This document shows, piece after piece, positions 1-8,164 of a DNA stretch of 37,667 bases. The DNA is from Verrucomicrobiota bacterium (lineage in GTDB: Bacteria; Verrucomicrobiota; Verrucomicrobiia; Palsa-1439). Below the pieces are notes generated by a model that was not told the origin of the DNA, ran no database searches, and was given only the letters and a program-made list of their open reading frames with translations. The stretch's first letter is position 1. Each line of letters opens with the position of its first letter. The position numbers and the translations under genes are program-made. Where the stretch lies: the NCBI GenBank assembly GCA_016871575.1, contig VHCW01000046.1:1-37667 (forward strand), written 5' to 3'.

Positions 1-2
1 GC

Positions 3-164
3 TGGCCGATTGGCAGTGGGGCGGTCGAGTCGGTGTGTCGGCAACGACAATGTCGGTTCAAGCGACCGGGACAGTTCTGGACACCGCATGGTCTGCGACA
101 CTTGCTGGCCGTGGTCGAAGCGCAAACCAACGACCACTGGGATGAACTCTGGCAACTGAACTGA
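3..164 (+). CDS. Transposase C-terminal fragment (ISKra4-like), cut by the window edge
   Basis: The frame open from base 3 to a TGA at 162-164 gives 53 residues. It contains PIGSGAVESVCRQRQCRFKR, followed by GQFW and a tail ending HWDELWQLN. The pattern G-S-G-x-x-E-S-x-C-R with a following RxxxxGQFW is typical of the C-terminal catalytic end of ISKra4-like transposases common in Planctomycetes and Verrucomicrobia; this is family recall, not a search. The other two forward frames are less protein-like. The N-terminus lies outside the window, so it cannot be told whether the element is intact. No terminal inverted repeat could be recognised between this stop and infC. Confidence 0.6.
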   Translation, partial: WPIGSGAVESVCRQRQCRFKRPGQFWTPHGLRHLLAVVEAQTNDHWDELWQLN

Positions 165-215
165 CTGTGGCAGTGCCCAAATACGCCCCGCGGCGCTCGA
201 ATGTGAAAAACATTG

Positions 216-244
216 TTGCAATAGCGGGGAAAAGGCTCTAATAG
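216..244 (+). promoter_or_regulatory. Sigma70-like promoter upstream of infC
   Basis: TTGCAA (216-221) is separated by 17 bp from TAATAG (239-244), a good match in sequence and spacing to a housekeeping promoter. Transcription would start near 251 and give a leader of about 155 nt before the proposed infC start. This is a pattern match only, but its place between the transposase stop and the first ribosomal operon gene supports it. Confidence 0.45.
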
Positions 245-304
245 TCCCGTCGCAAAGAGTCTGAATATGTTTCGAACAGGCCACAACCAAGCACAAGTCA
301 GCAC

Positions 305-320
305 CCGCAGACACCTGCGG
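305..320 (+). other. Short hairpin in the infC leader
   Basis: CCGCAG (305-310) and CTGCGG (315-320) form a perfect 6-bp stem with an ACAC loop. No T-tract follows, so it is not a simple intrinsic terminator. In other bacteria infC-rpmI-rplT leaders fold into structures that bind ribosomal protein L20 or control readthrough; such a role here is only a suggestion. Confidence 0.3.
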
Positions 321-393
321 TCGGTGGAGTGTTGTGGTTTGTTGCGTCGCGGTGACGCGCATTCATGAATTCACGCCTGCCAAGGGCCTAACC

Positions 394-408
394 GGAGGAT
401 TGCCCATC
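394..408 (+). promoter_or_regulatory. Shine-Dalgarno and AUC start codon of infC
   Basis: GGAGG at 394-398 is followed by 7 nt and an ATC codon at 406-408, in frame with IF-3 just before its conserved N-domain. An ATG with such a ribosome-binding site is absent here. The alternatives are a GTG at 334 with a shorter GGAG 4 nt away, or a TTG at 400 directly abutting the GGAGG. The infC genes of Enterobacteria and Bacillus use AUU or AUC so that IF-3 can repress its own translation by rejecting non-canonical starts. The site seen here fits that logic. Confidence 0.6.
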
Positions 409-972
409 CAAAACTTTGTTCGTGTCAACCACAAGATTCGCGCCCGCGAAGTGCGGGTCATAGATTCGGATGGAAAACAGGCCGGCATCATGCTGACCAG
501 CCAGGCGTTGGGCTTGGCGCAACAGCGCGGGATGGATTTGGTTGAGATCGCGCCGAATGCCAATCCGCCGGTGTGCAAGGTGGTCGAGTACGGAAAGTTC
601 AAGTACGAGCAGGAGAAGCGGGAGCGCGAGGCGCGCAAGCACCAGCACGCCGACAAGCTCAAGGAGATCAAACTCCGGCTGAACATTGACAACCACGACT
701 ACGAGACGAAAGTCAAGCACGTGCGGGACTTCCTCGAAGATGGGATCAAGGTGAAGGTGTCGTTGTTCTTCCGTGGGCGGGAGATGGGGCACGCGGAGTT
801 CGGCGACAAGTTGATGCAGCGGGTGTTGAACGATTTGACGGGTGTTTGCCATGTGGAGTCGCCGCCGCGGTTGATGGGGCGGACAATTCACATGATGCTC
901 GGCCCCGTGCGCGGCGCGGGACAGAAGCAAAAGCAACAGCCACGGCAAGAGCAGCGCGCCGAAGCGATGTAG
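406..972 (+). CDS. infC: Translation initiation factor IF-3
   Basis: IF-3 binds the 30S subunit, keeps it from joining 50S too early and proofreads the initiator tRNA/start-codon pairing. The 188-residue protein from ATC-406 has both family domains: the N-domain beginning VRVNHKIRAREVRVID and holding the GIM segment, a lysine/arginine-rich helical linker (KYEQEKREREARKHQ), and the C-domain with KEIKLRLNIDNHDYETK and VSLFFRGREMGH. The C-terminal tail is short and Q/R-rich. An upstream GTG at 334 would add 24 residues that look unlike IF-3, so the AUC start with its well-spaced GGAGG is preferred. It heads the conserved infC-rpmI-rplT operon, 25 bp before rpmI. Identity is certain; the start is inferred. 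Confidence 0.97.
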   Translation: MQNFVRVNHKIRAREVRVIDSDGKQAGIMLTSQALGLAQQRGMDLVEIAPNANPPVCKVVEYGKFKYEQEKREREARKHQHADKLKEIKLRLNIDNHDYETKVKHVRDFLEDGIKVKVSLFFRGREMGHAEFGDKLMQRVLNDLTGVCHVESPPRLMGRTIHMMLGPVRGAGQKQKQQPRQEQRAEAM

Positions 973-997
973 GACAATTTCAAAAGGAAAACAAAAC

Positions 998-1213
998 ATG
1001 CCACGTTGGAAACCAGCCAAAACAAAGAAGTCAGCAAAGAAGCGGTTCAAGATCACCGCAACCGGCAAGGTTGTGCATTACGGCGCCGGGAAACGCCACT
1101 TGCTCGGAAACAAATCCTCCAAGCAAAAACGCAGGATGTCGAGAAAACGCGCCATGTCGGAAACGCATCAGCGTCATGTCACCGACGTGATGCCCTTCAG
1201 CCACCGCGGCTAA
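998..1213 (+). CDS. rpmI: Large-subunit ribosomal protein L35
   Basis: A 71-residue, very basic protein beginning [17 protein letters not shown] with the family motif FKITATGKV and a central run containing the KRHLL and KRRM segments. L35 is a small protein of the 50S subunit. AAGGA lies about 12 nt before the ATG. It sits between infC and rplT in the canonical order, with a 37-bp gap to rplT. Length and sequence are ordinary for the family. Confidence 0.97.
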   Translation: MPRWKPAKTKKSAKKRFKITATGKVVHYGAGKRHLLGNKSSKQKRRMSRKRAMSETHQRHVTDVMPFSHRG

Positions 1214-1250
1214 ACCGCAGAACTTTCAACCACCAACTCTACCCACTCCC

Positions 1251-1595
1251 ATGCCAAGAGCCACTAATGCCCCCGTCAGTCGCGCCCGCCGCAAACGCAT
1301 GATCAAAGCCGCCAAAGGCTATCGCGGCTGGCGCAGCAAGAAATTCCGTTACGCCAAGAACGCCGTCTGGCACGGCTTGACGTACAGCTTTGCCCATCGC
1401 AAGGACAAGAAGGCCGACTTCCGCGCCATCTGGAACCAGCGCATCAACGCCGCGGTCCGCGCCCGTGGACTGACGTACAGCAAGTTCATCGCCGCGCTGA
1501 AAAAAGCGAAGATCGAACTGGACCGGAAAATTCTTGCTGACCTTGCCGCCAACGACATCAAGGCGTTTGACGTCGTGCTGGCTTCCGTGAAGTAA
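1251..1595 (+). CDS. rplT: Large-subunit ribosomal protein L20
   Basis: The 114-residue protein has the L20 signature: a basic N-terminal extension ([18 protein letters not shown]), then [27 protein letters not shown] and a C-terminal helical domain with [13 protein letters not shown] and [11 protein letters not shown]20 is an early assembly protein of 50S and in several bacteria represses its own operon by binding the leader or an intergenic site. It ends the infC operon. The next gene is convergent, with only 15 bp between stop codons and no visible terminator hairpin. Confidence 0.97.
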   Translation: MPRATNAPVSRARRKRMIKAAKGYRGWRSKKFRYAKNAVWHGLTYSFAHRKDKKADFRAIWNQRINAAVRARGLTYSKFIAALKKAKIELDRKILADLAANDIKAFDVVLASVK

Positions 1596-1610
1596 CGCCG
1601 CGGAATTTGG

Positions 1611-1970
1611 TCAGGCTTCCTGTTGGGGCGTTTGTGAGGGCGCAGCCGCGGTGGGCGCCAGCTTGCGTTTGCGAATCAGGTGAAGGTTGCGCATGTAAAT
1701 GGCAGTGTTCGGCAGGTAGGCCAGAATACCGACAGGATCGCGCTGGAAGATGAAGTACAGACACATGATGATGCTTCCACCGATGCTCCAGTACCAGAAT
1801 GACACGGGAATGACGCTTTCACCTTTCTTCTCCGATGCCCACCACTGGACGAGAAAGCGAGTCGAGAAGATGGCGTTGCCGATCAATCCGAGGATGACGA
1901 GATAGTTCCAGTCAAGGCCAAGGAAACGATGCTCCTTGCCGAAGATTGTGGCCGCGAGTGCGAAATCCAT
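1611..1970 (-). CDS. Small LAB_N-type integral membrane protein
   Basis: 119 residues with three hydrophobic segments (about 23-40, 56-76 and 80-92), the pattern FSTRFLVQWWASE and the segments SVIPVSFWYWSIGGS and RDPVGILAYLPN. This is the N-terminal domain family found fused to or near lipid A disaccharide synthase (LAB_N), also common as a stand-alone partner of dolichyl-phosphate-mannose-type glycosyltransferases. Its biochemical role is not established. The ATG is preceded by AGGAGG at good spacing, and that motif overlaps the end of the glycosyltransferase gene upstream, indicating translational coupling. It is the last gene of the four-gene lipid-modification run. A membrane accessory role for the ArnC-like enzyme is inferred. 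Confidence 0.85.
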   Translation of the reverse strand: MDFALAATIFGKEHRFLGLDWNYLVILGLIGNAIFSTRFLVQWWASEKKGESVIPVSFWYWSIGGSIIMCLYFIFQRDPVGILAYLPNTAIYMRNLHLIRKRKLAPTAAAPSQTPQQEA

Positions 1971-1978
1971 TCTGCCTC

Positions 1979-2710
1979 CTAGTTTTTCGTTTCGGCGACC
2001 CGGTAGCGAAGCTGGCGGGATTTCAGCCAGCGCACGCCGAGCAGGTCGCGGAATGATTTGAACAGACGGTTCCAGACGCCGTAGTGGCTCTGCCCGGCAA
2101 AGCGCGGGTTGTTGCTCACCGGCACCTCCGCGATGGTGAACCCTTCCATCTCGATCAACTGCGGCAGGAACCGGTGCGCTCCCCGCCAGAATTTCACGTT
2201 GGCGATACACTCCCGCTTGAACAGCCGGTACGTGCAGCCGGCGTCGGTGATCTTCTCGTCGCCGCTGAGTTTGCGGCGGACGGCGTTGGCAATGCGCGAG
2301 CTGGCGATGCGAATGAAGTTGTCGCCTTCCGCGCGGGACTGGACGCGCGTTCCGCAGATGCAATCGGCGCGTTTCACGGCATCGAGAAACTTCGGCAAGT
2401 CGCGCGGGTCGTTTTGCAGGTCGGCGTCAATCGTGCAGAGGTATCGCCCGCGCGCCCACTGCATCCCCGCCCAGCTTGCGGCGCTCTCGCCGCAGTTGTA
2501 CTCGAACCGCTGGATGCGCAGTCGCGGGTCTTTTGTTGCGAGTTCCTTCAAGATCGCCCACGAGTTGTCCTGGCTGCAATCATCGGTGATGACGATCTCG
2601 TATTCGATGCCGAGCGGGTCAACCGCGTCATGGACGGCCTTCACGAGCGCGTGAAGGTTGCCCTCCTCGTTGTAGCAGGGAATGACAAGGCTGAGTTCCG
2701 GTTGGCTCAT
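1979..2710 (-). CDS. Family 2 glycosyltransferase, ArnC/dolichol-P-mannose synthase-like
   Basis: 243 residues from the ATG that overlaps the upstream stop (ATGA, 2707-2710). The GT-A fold motifs are clear: LSLVIPCYNEEGNL at the N-terminus, EIVITDDCSQDNSW, then TIDADLQNDP with the DxD-type metal site, and GCTYRLFKRE later. ArnC and DPM1 relatives move a sugar from a nucleotide donor to a polyprenyl phosphate at the inner membrane. Unlike ArnC it lacks a C-terminal pair of membrane helices, which the neighbouring LAB_N protein may provide; that link is inferred. The aminotransferase directly upstream suggests the transferred sugar carries an amino group. An earlier ATG at 2743 would add only an arginine-rich stretch and is rejected. 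Confidence 0.88.
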   Translation of the reverse strand: MSQPELSLVIPCYNEEGNLHALVKAVHDAVDPLGIEYEIVITDDCSQDNSWAILKELATKDPRLRIQRFEYNCGESAASWAGMQWARGRYLCTIDADLQNDPRDLPKFLDAVKRADCICGTRVQSRAEGDNFIRIASSRIANAVRRKLSGDEKITDAGCTYRLFKRECIANVKFWRGAHRFLPQLIEMEGFTIAEVPVSNNPRFAGQSHYGVWNRLFKSFRDLLGVRWLKSRQLRYRVAETKN

Positions 2711-3798
2711 TTCTTTCCGTAGAACTCTGCGACGGCGTCGCAAACGTAGTCAACGTCTTCCAGTGAAAGCTCTCCGTAGATAGGCAGCGAGAGGATTTCT
2801 TTCACGGCCTGCTCGGTGCGCGGCAGCCTGGGAATGTCCGCGAACAGCTTTGTCATCGCCGGTTGCTGGTGGTTGGCAACGGGGTAGTGGATGCCGGTGG
2901 AGATGCCGCGCTCTTTGAGGAACTTGGCAAGCGCATCGCGCTTGTCGCCGCACCGGATGACGTACATGTGATAGACCGCGTAGGCCCAGTCGCGTTCCGT
3001 CGGTGTCGGAACGATGCGCTTGAGCCGCTCGTTGTACCGGGCCACGGCTTTGCGGCGCCCCGTGTTCAACTCGTCGAGGTGCTTCAATCCGACTCGCCCG
3101 ATGGCGGCGTTGATCTCGTTGAAGCGGTGGTTGTAGCCGATTTCGTCGTGGTGATGTTTGTCGAGCCGGCCGTGGTTGCGGAGTTTGCGGAGACGGTCGG
3201 CGATGGCATCGTCGTTGGTGGTGATGCAGCCGCCGTCGCCCATGACGGTGAGGTTCTTGGACGGGAAGAACGAGAACGCGCCGCACAACCCCATCGAGCC
3301 GACGGTTTTTCCCTTGTGCCTGGCGCCTTGCGCTTGGGCGCAATCTTCGATGACCCAGAGGCCGTGTTTCCTGGCAACGTCGAAACAGCGGTCGAGATCG
3401 GCAGGATGCCCGTACAAGTGGACCGGCAGGATGCCCACCGTGCGCGGTGTGATGGCGGTTTCGAGTTTCCCGGCATCGAGGCAGAACGTGTCGTCAATAT
3501 CAATGAAGACCGGTTTCGCGCCCCAGTGACACATCGGTTCGATGGAAGGGAATGCGGTGTGGGATGGAACCAGGATTTCGTCGCCCTTCTTCAGTCCCAA
3601 GGTCTGGAGCAGCATGTGAACGCCGGAGGTCCAGTTGGAGCACAGGACGGCGTGTTTGGTGCCGGTATGCTGGGCCAGTTCAGCCTCGAAAGCTTCGCAT
3701 TCCTTGGCGAGAATGTACCAACCCGATTCTATTGCGCGCAACGCGGCCTGGCGGACTTCATCAGTCAAATAAACTTGGGACAATGGTATCTTTTTCAT
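2707..3798 (-). CDS. DegT/DnrJ/EryC1/StrS sugar aminotransferase (ArnB-like)
   Basis: A 363-residue PLP-dependent aminotransferase that converts a keto-sugar nucleotide to an amino sugar. Visible landmarks are the fold-type I segments LCSNWTSGVHMLL (cofactor phosphate site), VIEDCAQAQGARHKG with the PLP-ring Asp, and the Schiff-base lysine in SFFPSKNLTVMGDGG. The family motif GYNHRFNEINAAIG follows. Length is normal. It overlaps its upstream ArnT-like neighbour and its downstream GT2 neighbour by 4 bp each, so the three are translationally coupled. The ArnB role (UDP-4-keto-pentose) is possible from context, but no ArnA homologue is in the window, so the actual keto-sugar is unknown. Confidence 0.92.
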   Translation of the reverse strand: MKKIPLSQVYLTDEVRQAALRAIESGWYILAKECEAFEAELAQHTGTKHAVLCSNWTSGVHMLLQTLGLKKGDEILVPSHTAFPSIEPMCHWGAKPVFIDIDDTFCLDAGKLETAITPRTVGILPVHLYGHPADLDRCFDVARKHGLWVIEDCAQAQGARHKGKTVGSMGLCGAFSFFPSKNLTVMGDGGCITTNDDAIADRLRKLRNHGRLDKHHHDEIGYNHRFNEINAAIGRVGLKHLDELNTGRRKAVARYNERLKRIVPTPTERDWAYAVYHMYVIRCGDKRDALAKFLKERGISTGIHYPVANHQQPAMTKLFADIPRLPRTEQAVKEILSLPIYGELSLEDVDYVCDAVAEFYGKK

Positions 3799-5339
3799 GG
3801 GCGGTTCGACAGCAACACTCCTTTGCCGTTGCGCTCCAGTTCAAACCATCGCGCACCGGTCAGTTGGCGTATTGTCTCCGCATCGTTGTGGCTTGCAACA
3901 CAAAAAACATGCTGCGTGCCGGTCAGCATCTCCCGATAGCGGGCGGTATCGGTCACGACGAGGGGTGTGCCGGGAGCGGGATGATGGAATTCAAACACGT
4001 GGGTGACATTGGTTGCGCCGGGGTTGTACCACCAGACGGAGGATTGCAGGTAGAACGGCAGTCCGCGCGGGAAAAGCTGGTGGCAGATGACCAGCGCTTC
4101 CCGGTTCGGATCCTCGCGCAGAATCCGCCCGGCAAAGAACTTGGCGGAGGTGTTGTGCAGCAACTTTTGTTCAATACGGGGCAACAGGCTGATCACGGCC
4201 AGCACGACCACCACGAAGGTGGCAACGACAGCATGACGATTGAACAGGCCGACCAACGCGCCCATGACGGCCACTGTGATGAGCGCCGTTCCCCACGGTG
4301 GAGGCAGTCCCCACTGGGTGCGCAGATAGTACACGAGCACGCCCAACGCGGCCGCCAGCGCCACGCCGCTCAACGCTTGGCGCCAGCGGCTCGCCGGGGC
4401 CATTGCCGCCAGCGCCGCCATCGCCGGCATCAGCGCCAGAACGTACGTCGGCAGTTTCGACCGGCTGATGCTAAACAATAAGAGGCCGAGCACAATCCAT
4501 GCAGCGAACATCCTGGTGGCAGGATCGAGTTTGCGCCGGTGAAACACCTGGAACGTCCACGGCATGAACCCGCCGAGCAGCACGGGAATGAAAAACCACC
4601 ATGCTTTGCCGCGTCCGTGTTCCCCGGAGACGACGCGTTGCACGACTTCGCGCACCAGGAAGTATCGCCACAATTCCGGGTTCTGGATGGCGAGGATCAC
4701 AAACCACGGCGCGCAAATCGCCAGGAACACCAACGCGCCGAGACCCCAGCGGAACGCGCGCAGGGGCGGTTGCAAGCCGATCATGGCGAACAGCGGCAAC
4801 ACCACAGCGACCGGTCCTTTCGTCAACATGCCCAGCGCCAGGAACACAAAAAGCCAGTTGCTCCGCCGCCACAATGCCCACACGCTCCACGTGATCCAGC
4901 AGGTCAGCAACATGTCGGGCGTGACGAGCCGCGCGGCAACAAAGAACAACGCGCTCGTGGTCAGCATCACGACCGCCCACAAGGCCGCCCTTTCATCGGC
5001 GGCGCCGCGCACCATCAGGTAGAGGGCCAGCAGTGTGCCGAGCGCCGCGAGGGCCGACGGCAGGCGCGCCGCAAATTCGTTGACCCCGAAAAGTTTGACG
5101 CTGATGCCGATCATCCAGTACGTCAGCGGCGGCTTGGAGAGGTGCGGGATGCCGTTGAGGCGCGGCGTCAGCCAGTCGCCGGTGGCCATCATTTCGTACC
5201 CGACTCCGGCATATCGGCCTTCGTCGGGTTCGTTGAGTGCGCGGGTGCCCAGTTGGTAAAAAAGCGTGAACAATACCAATGCCAGCACAGCCATGTGTGC
5301 CCATCGTGGTGCGGAAGGCGGATTGTGGGTGGTCAGCAT
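3795..5339 (-). CDS. ArnT-like membrane glycosyltransferase (GT83/PMT superfamily)
   Basis: 514 residues from ATG-5339 with about ten to twelve hydrophobic segments. The first periplasmic loop reads NEPDEGRYAGVGYEMMATGD, holding the acidic residues used for catalysis in the GT-C/PMT fold, followed by HLSKPPLTYWM. Family members take a sugar from a polyprenyl-phosphate donor and add it to lipid A or proteins on the outer face of the inner membrane. It is the first gene of the leftward run, so an assignment as the final transferase for the amino sugar made by its neighbours is attractive but inferred. A start 44 codons upstream is open but adds a non-membrane, poorly conserved-looking leader. 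The 74-bp space to the divergent HpnN gene must hold both promoters. Confidence 0.88.
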   Translation of the reverse strand: MLTTHNPPSAPRWAHMAVLALVLFTLFYQLGTRALNEPDEGRYAGVGYEMMATGDWLTPRLNGIPHLSKPPLTYWMIGISVKLFGVNEFAARLPSALAALGTLLALYLMVRGAADERAALWAVVMLTTSALFFVAARLVTPDMLLTCWITWSVWALWRRSNWLFVFLALGMLTKGPVAVVLPLFAMIGLQPPLRAFRWGLGALVFLAICAPWFVILAIQNPELWRYFLVREVVQRVVSGEHGRGKAWWFFIPVLLGGFMPWTFQVFHRRKLDPATRMFAAWIVLGLLLFSISRSKLPTYVLALMPAMAALAAMAPASRWRQALSGVALAAALGVLVYYLRTQWGLPPPWGTALITVAVMGALVGLFNRHAVVATFVVVVLAVISLLPRIEQKLLHNTSAKFFAGRILREDPNREALVICHQLFPRGLPFYLQSSVWWYNPGATNVTHVFEFHHPAPGTPLVVTDTARYREMLTGTQHVFCVASHNDAETIRQLTGARWFELERNGKGVLLSNRP

Positions 5340-5413
5340 GGTGTCTGGGTAACGCAGGGATTTGTGCTGTGCAAGGGCAAAGTGAGTGTGGTAGTCTGAA
5401 GTCACAGAAGCGC

Positions 5414-8164
5414 ATGAGATTTCCGAAACTAAGTTATCGAATGGTGGGAGACCTGATTTGTCGGAGGCCACGGCTATTTGTCGTGCTGGGATTCCTTTTC
5501 GCGGTGTGCGCCGGTCTCTATGCCGCGCGTTATCTCCAGTTCAAGACGAGCCGTAATGACTTGATCGGGCGCGACAGCGAATACTGGCGGCTGTACAGCG
5601 AATACGCCAGCGAGTTCCGCGACGAGGAGGATTACCTTCTGGTCGTCGAAAGCCGGAAACCCGCGCGCAACCGCGAAGTCGTGGACGCCTTGGTCAAGGC
5701 GCTGCTGGCGGCGGAAAACAATCCGCACCCCGCCGATGACAAGGACGCGCAACGCTTTGTCGAGGACGACGTGTTTTACCGTGTCAACTTCGATGCGCTA
5801 CAGCGGCGGTTCCTGTATTTTCTTGCCACAAACGACCTGGCGGAAATCCGCGGTTCGGTCAAGGAGTTCAAGCAACTGGTGGCCGTCCTCGAAGCCAAGC
5901 CTGAGTTGCCGAATTTCTTCGATGCCATGAACCAGATGCTCCAGCAGATGGCCGCCGCGCCCGCCGCTCAACGCGAACGCATGGCGTCCTTCCTGCCAAC
6001 CGTGACCAGCATCGTCAAGCAGATGGCGGCGTTTGAGGGAGCGGATGCCGAGGCGGCGTTTCTGTCGCCGTGGGCGGGCGCTTTTTTCAGCGAGGAGGCC
6101 GTCACCGAGGCGGAACAGCAGATGCAGTGGGAAGGCTACAACGTTTTCGACAAGGGGAACACCTTCATCGTGCTGATCCATCCGCATCCGACGGCGGGCG
6201 CGCCGACGGAAGCGCTGTCGCCGCACGACGCGACAGTGCCCAAGCTGCGGCGCATTGTCCAGGAAGTGCAGGAGCGCTTTCCCGATGTCCGCATCGGGCT
6301 GACCGGCGAACCGGTCCTGGACCTCGATGAAATGGATCAATCGCAGCGCGATGCCACGATGGCAACCATCGTCACGCTGTTGGTGATTGCCGTCTTGTTC
6401 GTCATTAGCTTCCGCGAATGGCTGCGGCCTCTGCTGGCTGTGGTCTGTTTGATGTTGATTGTTGGCGTGAGCATGGGATGGGCGACATTGTCCGTGGGCA
6501 ACCTCAACATGATCACCATTACGTTCGCCGTGATGATCCTTGGCCTGAGCATTGACCTCGGCATCCAGATCATCGCGCGTTACGAGGAAGAGCTTTCCAA
6601 GCCGAACGCCGAACGGCGGGAAGCCATGGCTTCGGCGATTGCCCGCAGTGGTCCGAGCGTTGTGATCGCCGCGTTCACCAACGCCGGCGCGTTCTTGGCG
6701 ATGGCATTGAGCGGGTTCCGCGGCGTGGTCGAACTGGGCATCATCGCCAGCGGCGGCATGGTGCTGGCGCTGGTCGTGATGTTGTTCGTGTTGCCCAGCA
6801 TGATCCTGCTGTTTCGGCGTCAAAAGGAAACCGCCGAGATCCCGGCGCATGACGCGGCCAGCCGGTTTGACCGCGTGCTGTTGCGACATCCGTCGGCCAT
6901 GATGGCCGGCTGCATGGCGCTCACGGTGCTGGGGCTGCTGATGGGGTCGCGCGTCCGTTTCGACTACAACGTGTTGAACCTGCAATCGCGCGGCCTCGAA
7001 TCCGTCGAAGTCGAGAAACGCCTGCTGCGGACGGATGCGCAATCCACCATTTTTGCCGCCGTCGTCTGCGATACCGTGGAGGAGGCGCGCCTCGTCCAAA
7101 CGGCGCTGGAGAAGAAAACCAACGTCGTGTCCAGCGTGGCCAGCATTGCGGCGTTGTTGCCCGAGCAACACGACGCGAAGGCCGCCATTATCCGCGACAT
7201 CCAGCAAGAGTTGGGGCGCCCGCAACTTCCCACGACACGCCGTGCGGTGGACACGACCGCCTTGGACCACGCGTTGCGCTCGTTGCGCGTGCAGGCGTCG
7301 CGGCTCGCCCGCGAATTTGCGGCTGCCGACGCCGCCGCCGCGAAGACGCTCGCCTCGCTGGCGGAATCGCTGACCCAGGCCCGCGAAAAGATGGCGCGCC
7401 CCGGCATCGCGGAGCACATGGCGCTGTATCAATCCCGGTTCTTTGCCGACTTGCAGAAACAACTGGAGATGATGACCTCGCAAATCACCGACAAACCGAT
7501 GACGCTGGAGGAGGTGCCGCGCGAAATCCGCTCCATGCTGATCGGCAAGTCGGGGACGAAGTTCCTGGTGCGCGTGTTTCCACGCGAGAACATCTGGGAG
7601 CGCGAGCCGCTGGTGAAGTTCGTGCGGGAAGTCAAGACGGTGGCGCCGAAAGCGACCGGCACGCCGTTGGGGATTTACGAGTTCGTGGACATTCTCCAGA
7701 AAGGCTACATCCACGCGGCCTGCTGGGCGTTGGTCGTCATCGCGATGCTGGTGTTGCTGGACTTTCGGGGGCTGATTGCCGCTGCGCTGACGCTGGTGCC
7801 GCTGCTGGCCGGTTTCATCTGGATGGTCGGCGCCGTGGCGGTTCTCGGCCTGCAGTTCAACCCGGCCAACATCATGACGTTGCCGCTGCTGGTGGGCATC
7901 GGCGTGGCGTACGGCATCTACGTCGTCCAACGCTATCGCGAGGACGGCGATGCGCGCGTGTTTGGCAAGAGCACCGGGCGCGCCGTGGTGTTGAGCGGCG
8001 TGACCACCATGGTCGGGTTTGGCAGCCTGATGATCGGCAAACACCAGGGCATCTTCAGCCTCGGCGCGGTCATGAGCATCGGCGTCCTCGCCTGCCTGTT
8101 GACCTCGTTGACCCTGTTGCCGGCGCTATTGGAGTTGGCTCGCCGGCGCGGCTGGAAGGTGTAA
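5414..8164 (+). CDS. hpnN: RND/MMPL-superfamily transporter, HpnN-like
   Basis: 916 residues with the MMPL layout: one N-terminal helix, a large periplasmic domain (about 45-330), a five-helix block with GLSIDLGIQIIARYEEEL, a second soluble domain rich in helices (about 480-770), and a C-terminal helix block. HpnN carries hopanoids to the outer membrane. Two points favour HpnN over general MMPL proteins: the phrase FKTSRNDLIG after TM1, and a second helix-4 equivalent reading NPANIMTLPLLVGIGVAYG that lacks the usual Asp, as in HpnN. The nearby phosphorylase fits hopanoid work. Start ATG-5414 has only a weak Shine-Dalgarno; ATG-5441 is possible. Its last 39 nt overlap the convergent phosphorylase gene. 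Confidence 0.8.
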   Translation: MRFPKLSYRMVGDLICRRPRLFVVLGFLFAVCAGLYAARYLQFKTSRNDLIGRDSEYWRLYSEYASEFRDEEDYLLVVESRKPARNREVVDALVKALLAAENNPHPADDKDAQRFVEDDVFYRVNFDALQRRFLYFLATNDLAEIRGSVKEFKQLVAVLEAKPELPNFFDAMNQMLQQMAAAPAAQRERMASFLPTVTSIVKQMAAFEGADAEAAFLSPWAGAFFSEEAVTEAEQQMQWEGYNVFDKGNTFIVLIHPHPTAGAPTEALSPHDATVPKLRRIVQEVQERFPDVRIGLTGEPVLDLDEMDQSQRDATMATIVTLLVIAVLFVISFREWLRPLLAVVCLMLIVGVSMGWATLSVGNLNMITITFAVMILGLSIDLGIQIIARYEEELSKPNAERREAMASAIARSGPSVVIAAFTNAGAFLAMALSGFRGVVELGIIASGGMVLALVVMLFVLPSMILLFRRQKETAEIPAHDAASRFDRVLLRHPSAMMAGCMALTVLGLLMGSRVRFDYNVLNLQSRGLESVEVEKRLLRTDAQSTIFAAVVCDTVEEARLVQTALEKKTNVVSSVASIAALLPEQHDAKAAIIRDIQQELGRPQLPTTRRAVDTTALDHALRSLRVQASRLAREFAAADAAAAKTLASLAESLTQAREKMARPGIAEHMALYQSRFFADLQKQLEMMTSQITDKPMTLEEVPREIRSMLIGKSGTKFLVRVFPRENIWEREPLVKFVREVKTVAPKATGTPLGIYEFVDILQKGYIHAACWALVVIAMLVLLDFRGLIAAALTLVPLLAGFIWMVGAVAVLGLQFNPANIMTLPLLVGIGVAYGIYVVQRYREDGDARVFGKSTGRAVVLSGVTTMVGFGSLMIGKHQGIFSLGAVMSIGVLACLLTSLTLLPALLELARRRGWKV

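Noticed and set aside
334-405. N-terminal extension of infC from a GTG
   Set aside because: The extra residues are Cys/Val-rich and do not resemble IF-3, while an AUC start has a well-spaced GGAGG.
5798-8044. A 748-codon open frame antisense to the HpnN-like gene
   Set aside because: It is the mirror of a strongly supported membrane transporter, rich in His/Arg/Gln with no recognisable domain, as expected from high-GC codon bias.
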